The notes beneath the pieces are model-generated. The model did no database searches, was not told the DNA's origin, and worked only from the letters and a program-made list of their open reading frames with translations. DNA of 64,000 bases from positions 17,705 to 81,704 of the forward strand of contig NZ_JAMBOB010000014.1 in NCBI RefSeq assembly GCF_023715415.1, read 5' to 3'. The DNA is from Neobacillus niacini (GTDB lineage: Bacteria > Bacillota > Bacilli > Bacillales > Cytobacillaceae). This document shows, one piece after another, positions 1 to 7,990 of this stretch; position 1 is the first letter of the stretch; each line of letters starts with the position of its first letter. The translations under genes were made by a program, and so were the position numbers.

Positions 1-240
1 ATCAGGAGAAACACTATTTAACAAAGCATCCGTGATGATAGCCAATGACAAGATACCAAGATATCGATTTTGACCATCCACTACAGGAGCCTGATTTAAC
101 TCATTTTCTAGTAGAAGTTCTGCTGCATTTCTTAATGTAGCCCTAGTAGACAAAGAAAGAAAATCTGTATTCACCCAGTTTCCTACTTGCAACTCCCCTT
201 TATAATAGTGACCTTTATCTTCTGTTAGGTGATGCTCCAT
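1..240 (-). CDS. CBS-domain protein, N-terminal part (runs off window)
   Basis: Eighty codons are visible on the minus strand, from ATG at 240 to the window edge. A good ribosome site (GGAGGG) lies 8-9 bases upstream. The translation includes STRATLRNAAELLLENELNQ followed by APVVDGQNRYLGILSLAIIT, which has the pattern of a CBS domain: a helix, a 'PVVD..G..LGI' strand-turn-strand, then a helix. CBS pairs usually bind adenine nucleotides and control an attached or partner protein. The rest of the protein lies outside the window, so any effector domain is unknown. It is divergent from the PAS gene at 724. Confidence 0.7.
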   Translation of the reverse strand, partial: MEHHLTEDKGHYYKGELQVGNWVNTDFLSLSTRATLRNAAELLLENELNQAPVVDGQNRYLGILSLAIITDALLNSVSPD

Positions 241-324
241 AGGTTTTGTTCCCTCCGTTCACATTCATCAAATGGGTTCTAGAAATTCCATACTTTAAAA
301 TAGTAATAGTATTCAGATTAATAG

Positions 325-370
325 AAATAAAAAAAGCTCCCCTTTACTATCCCATATAGCAGAGGGGGCT
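325..370 (-). terminator. Hairpin with T-run upstream of the CBS gene
   Basis: On the minus strand AGCCCCCT pairs with AGGGGAGCT across a loop of about 20 bases, followed by TTTTTTTATTTC. This is a classical intrinsic terminator shape. It lies about 90 bases upstream of the CBS start codon in the same orientation, with no recognisable minus-strand gene before it. It may end an unrecognised short transcript or act as a leader attenuator. Confidence 0.5.
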
Positions 371-475
371 GTCATTACTCATTTTGAAATTTCACTCTAT
401 ATACCGCTGTAGCAGATCAAGGAAAACTTCGATAAAGGGAAATGTGTTTTTAAACTACAAGTGAGAAACCAGTGA

Positions 476-503
476 AATAAATAAGCGGAATTTTTCCGTC
501 TAA
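476..503. repeat. AATAAGCGGA palindrome (dispersed family)
   Basis: The stretch reads AATAAGCGGAATTTTTCCG followed by TCTAAT: inverted AAGCGGAA/TTTCCG arms around a T-rich centre. Related copies occur at 34991-35022 and, four times, at 46608-46800. Confidence 0.5.
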
Positions 504-567
504 TGATAAGATTGGGTGCCCAGCTTAACGAATAACCTCAATTACAAGTAATAATCAAAGTAACTTT

Positions 568-583
568 TGTGATATAAATCACA
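568..583. promoter_or_regulatory. Fnr/Crp-type operator
   Basis: TGTGATATAAATCACA has perfect 6-base arms (TGTGAT/ATCACA). It fits the Fnr/Crp-family consensus TGTGA-N6-TCACA used in Bacillus for anaerobic control. It lies about 140 bases upstream of the PAS gene start, so Fnr-type regulation of that gene is inferred. Confidence 0.55.
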
Positions 584-590
584 TTTGTCC

Positions 591-620
591 CTCATTACTA
601 ATGCTATCATTAGTAATGAG
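591..620. repeat. Perfect 13-bp inverted repeat in the PAS gene leader
   Basis: CTCATTACTAATG, four bases (CTAT), then CATTAGTAATGAG. It starts seven bases after the Fnr-like box. It could be a DNA operator or an RNA hairpin in the 5' leader. It lacks a T-run, so a terminator is unlikely. Confidence 0.6.
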
Positions 621-723
621 GTCAGATAAATAAACAACTAGAAGTTGCCGATTTTTTTCTCGCTAACATTTTTACTATTTCATTTTTCTCATAAACAGAG
701 ATTATATATTGGAGGTTTTTAAG

Positions 724-1230
724 ATGTCTGAAGAAAAATTGTCTGAATTAATTAGTCCTGAAGCTGTCATTAATTTTGAAACTGGTGCAATTAAAGCAAG
801 CACTTTGGATTCAATTATCAATATATTACCATTTGAAATGGGTTTTTGCGATGCCGACGATATTTTCCGCTGGTATTCAAATAATCCTAACCGAGTGCAT
901 GGTCGTCGTAAAGAAGCGATAGGCCGCCATGTACTTGAGCTTCACCCAAAAGTAGCTCACCACGTTGAAAAACTGTTGAATGACTTTCGTTCAGGAGCGC
1001 GTGACGAATGGGAATTTTGGTTTCCAAAACGCTCTGGTGAAGAGGCAGGGCAAATTTATCAAAAATTCATGGCGGTACGTGATGAAAACGGAAAATACCT
1101 TGGCTGTATGGATGTGACCGTTAATATCGACCTTTTCCAAGGAAAAGAAGGTAAACATACCCCTGAAACGATTGACGAATTTATAGCTGTTAAGTCTGAG
1201 AAAAAACCTTTCCATTTCAGAATCAGCTGA
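724..1230 (+). CDS. PAS-domain protein, single domain
   Basis: 168 residues. The ATG at 724 is preceded by GGAGG at 711-715, so the upstream GTG-type extension is not used. Residues of about 20-145 form one PAS fold: 'ILPFEMGFCDADDIFRWYSN', the helix 'RRKEAIGRHVLELHP', then 'EFWFPKR' and 'KFMAVRDENGKYLGCMDVTV', which is the typical terminal PAS strand. The same PAS type is found at the end of DUF438/hemerythrin-like proteins. No kinase, HTH or output domain is present, so it probably senses a ligand (haem, redox or small molecule) and acts through a partner. The Fnr-like box and inverted repeat upstream suggest oxygen-linked expression. An intrinsic terminator follows directly. Confidence 0.8.
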   Translation: MSEEKLSELISPEAVINFETGAIKASTLDSIINILPFEMGFCDADDIFRWYSNNPNRVHGRRKEAIGRHVLELHPKVAHHVEKLLNDFRSGARDEWEFWFPKRSGEEAGQIYQKFMAVRDENGKYLGCMDVTVNIDLFQGKEGKHTPETIDEFIAVKSEKKPFHFRIS

Positions 1231-1270
1231 AAAACACATCGAATCCCCCGATTCAATGTGTTTTTCTTTA
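1231..1270 (+). terminator. Intrinsic terminator after PAS gene
   Basis: AAACACAT-c-GAATC, loop CCCC, GATTC-a-ATGTGTTT, then TTCTTT. The hairpin begins directly after the stop codon. Confidence 0.8.
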
Positions 1271-1409
1271 TGATAGAAGTTTAGTCCGATTCACCAAATA
1301 ATTAGCCAAGGAGAACTGTCCCGGTGGGCACGCATAACAAACAGGGAACGGCATGTGAAAATCAGAGCAGGGATTTTCTCTTCTTTCTGAACCGTAGTAA
1401 GGTCATTCT

Positions 1410-1462
1410 TTTTTTCAAATAAAAGAGGCGTAAGCATAAAGATTACTCTTTAAGCTTACGCC
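1410..1462 (-). terminator. Hairpin overlapping the 3' end of the PrpR-like gene
   Basis: GGCGTAAGC at 1428-1436 pairs with GCTTACGCC at 1454-1462, and the stop codon (1443-1445) lies in the loop. On the minus strand it is followed by a T-rich stretch (CTCTTTTATTTG). It is a likely intrinsic terminator. Confidence 0.6.
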
Positions 1463-3128
1463 ATAGGGTTGCACGATTAATACCTAATCGTTCAGCTGCC
1501 TTTGTTTGATTATGATTTTCCGCCTTCAGTACCCATTTAATGATTTCCTTTTCAATTTCCTTGAGAGTACCTTTTTGAAGAATGTCATTAGATGGTAAGT
1601 GTTCATTCGTCATCACTTTTTCAATGGTTTCTTTTTGAATCACATAGTCCTTCGAATTGAGGGCAACTTGCTTGATTAAGTTTTTCAAATCATCAATCTG
1701 ATTCGGATAGGTATAGTTCTCTAAAAAACCTATTGCCTCACGGGTAATCTTCACAGCTGTTGTTCCATATTTCTGATTGTAGTAAGCAATGAAATATTGG
1801 GCCAGAGTGCGAATATCCTCTTTTCTTTCAGTAAGAGTCGGCATAATGATTTTCGTAAGTTTAAGTCCTGGAGGGAGCCCAGGAACAAACCCATTTTCTG
1901 AAATGATGAAAATACGAACCTGATGTTTTTGACATTCCTTTAGTAAGTGATGAAGCATTTCGCAATCGTCTGCAAACTCTGTATTCATCAACTTGATTGT
2001 CCGAATCTTACTTAACGGCAGCTGTTCCAAATAGTGTTGCTCAAATTCCTTGAAATTAATGGTAACAAGCATGCTGCCATCTGTAAGCTTTTGATGGATA
2101 TAATGCGTAATAAAGGCCTTGCTTGTTCCTTTCCCTCCTTCTAAAAGGATGATTTGATTGCTTTTATATAGTGTTTCAATATGATTGAGTATCGTCTTTA
2201 TCGAAACAGAAGTATCCGCAATTGGTTCACTCGCGATTTCCGTCTCGATTGCAAGCCCCTTCCGCTCGATTAGTGGCATCGTACTTTTTTCTATTACGAT
2301 GACCTTGTAACGCTGCCCATCCACTTGAACACAAGTGCCCGTCACATTAATCATCCTATCATCAAGCATAAGATTTCTTGTCGCCTTATGTTGATTGACT
2401 TCAAGGTCTGTATTCAATAAATATAAATGGTCATCTGTAAGTGGATTGGAAGGAAAATCCGTCCAATGCTCATAAATCATCTTATTTTGCCCATCGATAA
2501 TCATCAGATTTTGATTGTCCTTTACTACATATTGCTCGAAGACCTTTGTGACATTGTTTTTGTCTTGTAGATAACGATAGAGAATCTCCGCACCCTCAAG
2601 TGAAGTCATAATCGACTCTTTGCCCGATTGGAGCAAAAAACCCTTAAGACCATATGCCTTTGAGGTTTTTAGTGTAATCACATCACCCACAATTTGCTCA
2701 TAGCCAGTGTTTTTTAGCTCTAAAATTAATGGGGCTACCTCTGATTGATCGGAAATCGTGAATACCTTTAATGGAAGGTCTAATAAGTCAATAACAGCTT
2801 GAGCCCCAGACGTAATATTTGAGAAGCCCACAATCGCTGTCTTTTTTTCCAAATTCGTGGCCAAAGAGAGCGATCGAATCATGTCATATCCGGATAGGTG
2901 CATATCCAAAACAGGAATCCGAACGTTCTTCTTAATTAATTGAGCCGTTCCACCCCTACTGATAAGAATGTCTGCTCCATTTTCCTCCGCATCAATCGCC
3001 TTCCTAACTCCTTCCTCTAAATCCCCAAGTGAATAGGAAATATCAAGTGTAGGAAAAAGAGGGATACATTCCTGAATAACAGGAATCATTGCTTCATACG
3101 GTACCACAATATGTATATTTATCTTCAT
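1443..3128 (-). CDS. PrpR-type transcription regulator with degenerate AAA+ domain
   Basis: 561 residues. Residues 1-180 match the PrpR N-terminal sensory fold of propionate/organic-acid regulators ('ILISRGGTAQLIKKN', 'IPVLDMHLSGYDMIRSL'). A PAS-like segment follows, then a region aligned with the sigma-54 activator AAA+ core (about 310-500), then a Fis-type HTH at the C-terminus ('NQTKAAERLGINRATLWRKL'). The AAA+ core is eroded: the Walker A position reads LEGGKGTSKA instead of GESGTGKE, no LFLDEI Walker B is seen, and the GAFTGA loop that contacts sigma-54 is absent. It is therefore unlikely to remodel sigma-54 polymerase and may act as a simple DNA-binding regulator. No obvious target operon is adjacent. 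Confidence 0.75.
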   Translation of the reverse strand: MKINIHIVVPYEAMIPVIQECIPLFPTLDISYSLGDLEEGVRKAIDAEENGADILISRGGTAQLIKKNVRIPVLDMHLSGYDMIRSLSLATNLEKKTAIVGFSNITSGAQAVIDLLDLPLKVFTISDQSEVAPLILELKNTGYEQIVGDVITLKTSKAYGLKGFLLQSGKESIMTSLEGAEILYRYLQDKNNVTKVFEQYVVKDNQNLMIIDGQNKMIYEHWTDFPSNPLTDDHLYLLNTDLEVNQHKATRNLMLDDRMINVTGTCVQVDGQRYKVIVIEKSTMPLIERKGLAIETEIASEPIADTSVSIKTILNHIETLYKSNQIILLEGGKGTSKAFITHYIHQKLTDGSMLVTINFKEFEQHYLEQLPLSKIRTIKLMNTEFADDCEMLHHLLKECQKHQVRIFIISENGFVPGLPPGLKLTKIIMPTLTERKEDIRTLAQYFIAYYNQKYGTTAVKITREAIGFLENYTYPNQIDDLKNLIKQVALNSKDYVIQKETIEKVMTNEHLPSNDILQKGTLKEIEKEIIKWVLKAENHNQTKAAERLGINRATLWRKLKE

Positions 3129-3436
3129 CTGAATTCCTGCCTTTTAGCTAACATTTATCCATTGTATCATCCTATATTTTATCACAAAAGAAGAAAACCT
3201 TCCCCATGGTCCCCCGGACTCAACTTCCAACAGTCTAAATCTCTAACAAAATATACATGAATTAAGTAGAAGGGATCCAGTGCAACGAAACCAATAGGCC
3301 GTGTCTTCGGGATAGGAGTATCCATAGAAAAAGGCGAAAAGCACTTCTGCTTTTCGCCTCAGATTGTCGAGAAAGGTATCTTTCTCGACAATCTTTTTCT
3401 GCCTTCCCAAAGGCCTGTTGATTTCCGCTCCAATCA

Positions 3437-3612
3437 ACAGGGGAAATGAACCAGGAAATTGCCACACACTTTTTCAAACCTGGCTATGTGCGTTGCAATC
3501 TTTTTCATATTTTGGCATGCTGCGGTAAGTAACACCTGCACACTCGCATTGTGCAATCCTCGTAACCTACAATAGTGATGCTCATGGAGTTCTTTTGAAA
3601 CTGCGAAGCTTC
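3437..3612 (-). pseudogene. IS1182-family transposase, C-terminal fragment
   Basis: The minus-strand reading frame gives FAVSKELHEHHYCRLRGLHN followed by ASVQVLLTAACQNMKKIA and THIARFEK. This is the characteristic C-terminal end of IS1182-type DDE transposases (SKELH..RYCR.RG...A..Q..LTAACQN.KKIA). A stop codon stands directly upstream (TGA-AGC-TTC), and everything N-terminal, including the DDE catalytic Asp residues, is missing. It is clearly a non-functional remnant. Confidence 0.75.
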
Positions 3613-3773
3613 ACACTACCTTTTCAGTTCTAAATTATAAAGTATTTTACCCCAGACTTTGAAAGTCGGTTAAAATTAAAGCACGAATCGAAAAAGTTAT
3701 TGAAAATTAAAGGCTCTTTTCTAACAGATAGATGCTTTTATCAATATTGAAAGCAAAGAGTGGATTGGAGCGA

Positions 3774-3890
3774 AAGGTGCTTGACTCCTGCGGGATGTAG
3801 AGGAAAAGTCGAGACCCCACAGACGCGCAGCGTCGAGGAGGCTCGACTTCCTCCCCGCGGAAAGCAAGCACCTGTAGCGGAAAGGAACGG
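3774..3890. repeat. Dispersed GC-rich Bacillus intergenic repeat
   Basis: The block runs from GGTGCTTGACTCCTGCGGGA to a closing CCCGCGGAAAGCAAGCACC, so its ends are inverted (GGTGCTTG/CAAGCACC). It includes GAGACCCCACAGACGCGCAG and GAGGAGGCTCGACTTCC. The same kind of element is familiar from many Bacillus-group genomes. A loose copy of its outer edge (TTGGAGCGGAAATCAAC on the minus strand) lies near 3418-3440. Confidence 0.65.
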
Positions 3891-4014
3891 TCCATATGTA
3901 TACATAAGACAACGTTTTATACGAAAAGAGCCAAAATAAAATACTGTCGAGAGTTTCTCGACAGCCTGAGGCGAAAAGCACTTCTGCTTTTCGCCTTTTT
4001 AAGTATTTATAAGG

Positions 4015-5349
4015 TTAGTTTAATTCTGGCCAGTAACCTTTATTCGCTTCAATTAAATCATCCAAAATGTCTTTTGCGACTTTTGCGCTTGGTACTGTTT
4101 TTGATAGTGTTAAAGCCTGCCATAATTTTTGATAGCTTCCTTCAATGTAAGCTTGTACAACCAATTTTTCAACCGTTACTTGCTGGTACATTAATGCTCT
4201 TTGGAACTCAGGAATCTTTCCTTGGCTTAATGGCTCTGGACCATTGCTTCCGACAATACATGGAACTTCTACCATGGCATCATCATCAAAGTTCGCAATC
4301 GCACCATTGTTTTCAACAATCAACAGCATTCTTTCGTGTGTGTTAAAGGCAATAGCACGGGCAAGGTCAACGACAAAGGTTGCGTGAGCACCCATTTCAA
4401 ATTCACAGCCTTCTGCTGTTCCTCTTTCAATGATCTGTCTAGCAGTAGTAAAGACCGTCTTTTCCCTGCCATCGATGACCTCATTTGCTCTTGTATATTC
4501 CGGATTTGAAGTCTTCACGACATAATCAGGATATAAATAGTATTTTAGATACGTATTTGGCAAGAATCTTGGATCAACGGCTAACAAGTCTTTCGCTTTT
4601 TTATGTGTTTCCTGCCAGCTGGCATCCGTATGCTGCGTATCTACTTCTTTTTGAGTCAGATAGCCGTTCTCTGCCACATAGTCTCGTACTTGTGGCAGAT
4701 ATTCATTACCTTCTTTATCTTTAATGCTTGTCCACCAGCCAAAGTGGTTTAATCCGAAATAACGAACTTCTAAATCCTGCGGTTCTTTCCCTACGATATG
4801 TGAAATTCTGCGAAGTGTACCTACTGGCATGTCACAAATATTCAATACCTTTGAATTTGGACGAAGCACGCGGCAAGCTTCCGCAACAATGGCTGCAGGA
4901 TTAGAATAGTTTAACATCCAAGCATCAGGTGCATACTTTTCCATCATATCAATCATTTCAATCATATCACCGATGCTTCTCATCCCATAAGCAATTCCGC
5001 CAGGGCCGCAAGTTTCTTGGCCGACAACACCATGCTTTAATGGAATTTTTTCATCCTTTTCACGCATTTCATATTTTCCCGTACGGATATGAGCAAAACA
5101 GAAGTCAATATCCGTGAAAGCTTCCTCCGGATCCGTTGTATAGCAATACTCGATATCCGGCGCTTTTTCTTTTAATACAATTTCAATGGCTTCCCCTAAA
5201 ACGGCTTGTCTTTGTGCGTCATTATCATATAATTTTAATTTTCGAAGCGGGAAACGATCCAGGTTATCCAATAACATCATAACAATCCCTGGTGTATACG
5301 TACTTCCTCCACCTGCAATAACGATTGAGAACTTTTTCATTTTCTCCAT
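4015..5349 (-). CDS. glvA: 6-phospho-alpha-glucosidase (GH4 family)
   Basis: 444 residues, the usual GH4 length. The enzyme hydrolyses maltose 6'-phosphate and related phosphorylated alpha-glucosides in the cytoplasm, using NAD+ and a divalent metal. The N-terminal Rossmann segment is 'FSIVIAGGGSTYTPGIV'. The GH4 signature 'GPGGIAYGMRSI', the metal-site region 'LNICDMPVGTLR' (catalytic/metal Cys and nearby Asp) and 'YFGLNHFGWW' are all present. The start may be the internal ATG at 5340 (MKKFSIVIAGG), which sits at better distance from GAAGGGAATGGAG and matches known GlvA N-termini. It is the last gene of the RpiR-EIICB-GH4 unit, 36 bases after the PTS gene, so its substrate is supplied already phosphorylated. 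Confidence 0.92.
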   Translation of the reverse strand: MEKMKKFSIVIAGGGSTYTPGIVMMLLDNLDRFPLRKLKLYDNDAQRQAVLGEAIEIVLKEKAPDIEYCYTTDPEEAFTDIDFCFAHIRTGKYEMREKDEKIPLKHGVVGQETCGPGGIAYGMRSIGDMIEMIDMMEKYAPDAWMLNYSNPAAIVAEACRVLRPNSKVLNICDMPVGTLRRISHIVGKEPQDLEVRYFGLNHFGWWTSIKDKEGNEYLPQVRDYVAENGYLTQKEVDTQHTDASWQETHKKAKDLLAVDPRFLPNTYLKYYLYPDYVVKTSNPEYTRANEVIDGREKTVFTTARQIIERGTAEGCEFEMGAHATFVVDLARAIAFNTHERMLLIVENNGAIANFDDDAMVEVPCIVGSNGPEPLSQGKIPEFQRALMYQQVTVEKLVVQAYIEGSYQKLWQALTLSKTVPSAKVAKDILDDLIEANKGYWPELN

Positions 5350-5385
5350 TCCCTTCTTGTAATCTTTGTTGTATTTATCTAGGTT

Positions 5386-6984
5386 CTACTCGTTTGTTGA
5401 TAATCCCAAATAGCTGTCGACAGCTTTCCGAATGGTTGTTACCTGTAAACCATAAACAACCTGAACATTCTTATCTTTAATCACGACTCCACTGGCACCT
5501 GTTTCTCTTTTCAATACGTCTTCGTTGACCTTTTCAGGGTTATCCAGTGTTAAACGGAGTCTTGTGTAACAATTTGTTACGGTATTAATGTTGCTTGCTC
5601 CACCTAATGCATCGACGATCACTGGGGCAATTCCGTCATTTGACTGTGTCTCAGGAGTTCCAGTAACTCCTTTGCTTTTCGTTTCATAATCTTTTTTTGA
5701 ATATAATTTTGTTTCAACGTCTTCATCTTCTCTTCCAATTGTTTTGAAGTTAAATTTCACAATTAGGAAGCGGAAAACCAAATAGTACGCCGCAAAGGAG
5801 AATAATCCTACTACGATATACATTGGCCAATGTGTTTTTTCAATTCCAAGCGGTACATTGAACAATAGAAAATCAATCATTCCATTTGGGCCAATCGCTC
5901 GGACATCTAATAGATGATACGCTACCATCCCTAAACCGCTTAAAGCAGCATGAACAACAAATAACAATGGTGCTACAAACAAGAATGAAAATTCAATTGG
6001 TTCTGTTACACCAGCAATAAATGAGGTAACAGCAGCCGGAATTAAAATGGCCTTTACTTTGCCCTTGTTTTCAGGCTTTGCAGTGTGGTACATAGCCAAA
6101 CATGCACCGATTAAACCAAACATTTTTGAAATACCGCGAGCGTCCCAAACGACACTTGATGAAAGCTCTTTTACAGTTGGATCGATAATTTCCGCATAGT
6201 ATATATTTCTTGCACCCTCGTATACTTGGCCGCCAATTTCTGTGGCTCCACCCAATTCGGTATATAAAAATGGCGTATAAATTAAATGATGCAAACCAGT
6301 TGGAATTAACAAACGTTCCAATGCACCGTATAGGAAAATTCCGAAGCTTCCGCTATGTTGGATTAGACCTCCAAGACTGTTAATTCCCGTTTGGAAAAAT
6401 GGCCAGATGAACGTAAGCCCAACTGATAACAACACAAGAACAGGAATCAGGACGATAAAGACAAATCGTGATCCGCCGTAAATTTGAAACGCACCTTTAA
6501 ATTCTGTATCAATAAATTTGTTATGAACGATAGCGGTTACAATACCGAGAATAAGTCCCAGAAACACACCCATATCAAGAATTTGCACGCCCAAGACCAT
6601 CGTTTGTCCTGTTCCCTGCAAAGATTCTCCTTCATAAAGAACCCCGGTGAGCTGCATAAATTTATTCATGGCATTTACAAATACCAAATAGCCTAATAAA
6701 GATGTAAATCCTGCGATAGCTTTGTCTTTATTCGCCAACCCAACTGCTATCCCGACACAAAATATGAGCCCCAAGTTGGTAAGAATCGAAACCAATGATC
6801 CAGTTAGGATTGTCCCGAATCCGGTAGTAATTGGATTATCTAAAAAAGGAAAAACCTCCATTAATCTTGGGTTGGTGAATAAATTTCCGAATGCAATTAA
6901 TATACCTTCAATCGGCAAAATAAGTATTGGAATGAACATCGCTTTTGAAAAGCGCTGCATGCCTTCCATGACTTTCGCTTTCAT
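5386..6984 (-). CDS. glvC: PTS transporter EIICB, maltose/alpha-glucoside type
   Basis: 532 residues. It imports and phosphorylates an alpha-glucoside, probably maltose. Residues 1-420 are the multi-spanning EIIC domain (about ten hydrophobic segments). A linker follows, and residues of about 450-530 are the EIIB domain with the phosphorylated cysteine in 'NCYTRLRLTL'. 'GVTEPIEFSFLF' in EIIC is the conserved sugar-site region of the glucose/maltose superfamily. No EIIA domain is present, so it must borrow EIIA from another PTS protein, as B. subtilis GlvC does. Its partner is the adjacent GH4 enzyme. A cre-like box and a perfect inverted repeat lie upstream, which suggests CcpA and RpiR control. 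Confidence 0.92.
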   Translation of the reverse strand: MKAKVMEGMQRFSKAMFIPILILPIEGILIAFGNLFTNPRLMEVFPFLDNPITTGFGTILTGSLVSILTNLGLIFCVGIAVGLANKDKAIAGFTSLLGYLVFVNAMNKFMQLTGVLYEGESLQGTGQTMVLGVQILDMGVFLGLILGIVTAIVHNKFIDTEFKGAFQIYGGSRFVFIVLIPVLVLLSVGLTFIWPFFQTGINSLGGLIQHSGSFGIFLYGALERLLIPTGLHHLIYTPFLYTELGGATEIGGQVYEGARNIYYAEIIDPTVKELSSSVVWDARGISKMFGLIGACLAMYHTAKPENKGKVKAILIPAAVTSFIAGVTEPIEFSFLFVAPLLFVVHAALSGLGMVAYHLLDVRAIGPNGMIDFLLFNVPLGIEKTHWPMYIVVGLFSFAAYYLVFRFLIVKFNFKTIGREDEDVETKLYSKKDYETKSKGVTGTPETQSNDGIAPVIVDALGGASNINTVTNCYTRLRLTLDNPEKVNEDVLKRETGASGVVIKDKNVQVVYGLQVTTIRKAVDSYLGLSTNE

Positions 6985-7039
6985 TTGCCTTCCCCCTTTT
7001 ATTATGTTTTGTTTTTGTATTTGACAGGTTTAGAATACA

Positions 7040-7054
7040 ATGTAAACGTTTTAT
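7040..7054. promoter_or_regulatory. cre-like CcpA site upstream of the PTS gene
   Basis: ATGTAAACGTTTTAT matches the cre consensus WTGNAANCGNWNNCW at all but one position (A for C near the end). It lies 56 bases upstream of the EIICB start, which suits catabolite repression of a sugar operon. Confidence 0.6.
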
Positions 7055-7079
7055 AGTCGATAGATTCCACGTAATAAAG

Positions 7080-7106
7080 AACGTGTTTCAAACATTGAAA
7101 CACGTT
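7080..7106. promoter_or_regulatory. Perfect 12-bp inverted repeat between rpiR and PTS genes
   Basis: AACGTGTTTCAA, ACA, TTGAAACACGTT. It starts directly after the RpiR-family stop codon and lies upstream of the PTS gene. It could be the operator of the RpiR-family regulator, a terminator of that gene (there is no good T-run), or both. Confidence 0.55.
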
Positions 7107-7931
7107 TCACTCATTCCTATCTTTTTTGGGTATTAATGTTCCTACATACTGTTTAACAATATTTTCGAACATCAGTAGTAGACCGGGGAAAAAACTATTC
7201 GGCAACATGTTTCTATCGTCTAGTTTATTATGATCAATGATTTTAAAATTTAAATCCGAAAGCTCTGCAATCCGATTTTCAGTTTCCTTTGTGAAAGAAA
7301 CAGTAAAAATATGATGCTCTTTAGCAGCCTGCATTTTATCGAGGACAAGCTGAGTTTCACCTGATTTGGAAATGACCACTAAGGCACCGATATCCTCTAG
7401 ATTATTTTCGAATACGCCAATCGAATCGGTTCCACTGGCAAAAATCGTTTTTCTCCCAAGTACTAATAGTTTTTTGTACAAATACTCTGCTGCTATCGCA
7501 GAAAAACCTGTAGCATATATAAAAATATAGCTTTGTCGGAGATTTAAGACTTTTTTAATGAAGATTTCAATATCTTCCATTGAATTATGGGCCATAAACT
7601 CCTTTACATTAATCTCAAGAAAGTCCTCCATCACTGCGCTATCCGGTAAATCAGCTTTTTTAACGAGTGGAATGAGGTGGTAATACATGTCGATGAATCC
7701 CGTATAGCCTAATTTTTTCGAAAGGCGGATTACAGTTGCAGGAGAGGTGAAATTCTCTTTCGCAATATTTCTTACGCCCATTTGCAAGACATTGTCGATG
7801 TTACGAATGATATATTTTACAATTTGGACTTCTATTTCTGATAAATTTTTCCCTTGAGTAATTTTGCTGATATCAACCATATCTTCTTCACTCTCACTTT
7901 TCCATTGTAGCGTTTGGGATTTTTCGTTCAA
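7107..7931 (-). CDS. RpiR/MurR-family sugar-phosphate-responsive regulator
   Basis: About 274 residues. The N-terminal RpiR HTH includes 'GVRNIAKENFTSPATVIRLS' and 'KKLGYTGF'. A SIS sugar-phosphate-binding domain follows at about 110-240 ('IYATGFSAIAAEYLYKKL', 'VVISKSGETQLVLDK'). I place the start at the TTG at 7931 because GAGG lies nine bases before it. The in-frame ATG at 7946 has no ribosome site. It is the first gene of the RpiR-EIICB-GH4 unit and plausibly senses maltose 6'-phosphate or a related sugar phosphate, corresponding in role to GlvR. Whether it activates or represses cannot be told from sequence. Confidence 0.85.
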   Translation of the reverse strand: MNEKSQTLQWKSESEEDMVDISKITQGKNLSEIEVQIVKYIIRNIDNVLQMGVRNIAKENFTSPATVIRLSKKLGYTGFIDMYYHLIPLVKKADLPDSAVMEDFLEINVKEFMAHNSMEDIEIFIKKVLNLRQSYIFIYATGFSAIAAEYLYKKLLVLGRKTIFASGTDSIGVFENNLEDIGALVVISKSGETQLVLDKMQAAKEHHIFTVSFTKETENRIAELSDLNFKIIDHNKLDDRNMLPNSFFPGLLLMFENIVKQYVGTLIPKKDRNE

Positions 7932-7990
7932 TATTAAAAACCTCATTTACATATGATAAGGTTCATTGCGATTTATTCTAAACTCACTTC

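Larger units (their letters stand above)
3341..4000. mobile_element. Remnant element bounded by inverted hairpin repeats
   Basis: The left end (3341-3396) carries a GGCGAAAAGC/GCTTTTCGCC hairpin followed by a TTGTCGAGAAA/TTTCTCGACAA hairpin. The right end (3946-4000) carries the same two hairpins in mirror order, so the segment is bounded by inverted copies. Inside are an IS1182-type transposase fragment and a conserved Bacillus GC-rich repeat. The right-hand hairpins also lie just downstream of the GH4 gene and may serve as its terminator (minus strand). I infer a decayed IS-derived unit. An insertion target duplication was not identified. Confidence 0.45.

Noticed and set aside
709..723. 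Upstream extension of the PAS gene from 709
   Set aside because: GGAGG at 711-715 lies inside that extension and correctly spaces the ATG at 724.
1300..1345. Possible further REP copy (GAACTGTCCCGGTGGG near 1312)
   Set aside because: Only one arm is similar and the opposite arm is missing, so chance similarity cannot be excluded.
3243..3477. Small minus-strand frames in the IS remnant
   Set aside because: They run through hairpins and repeat DNA and match nothing; only the transposase-like frame at 3437-3612 is meaningful, and it is broken.
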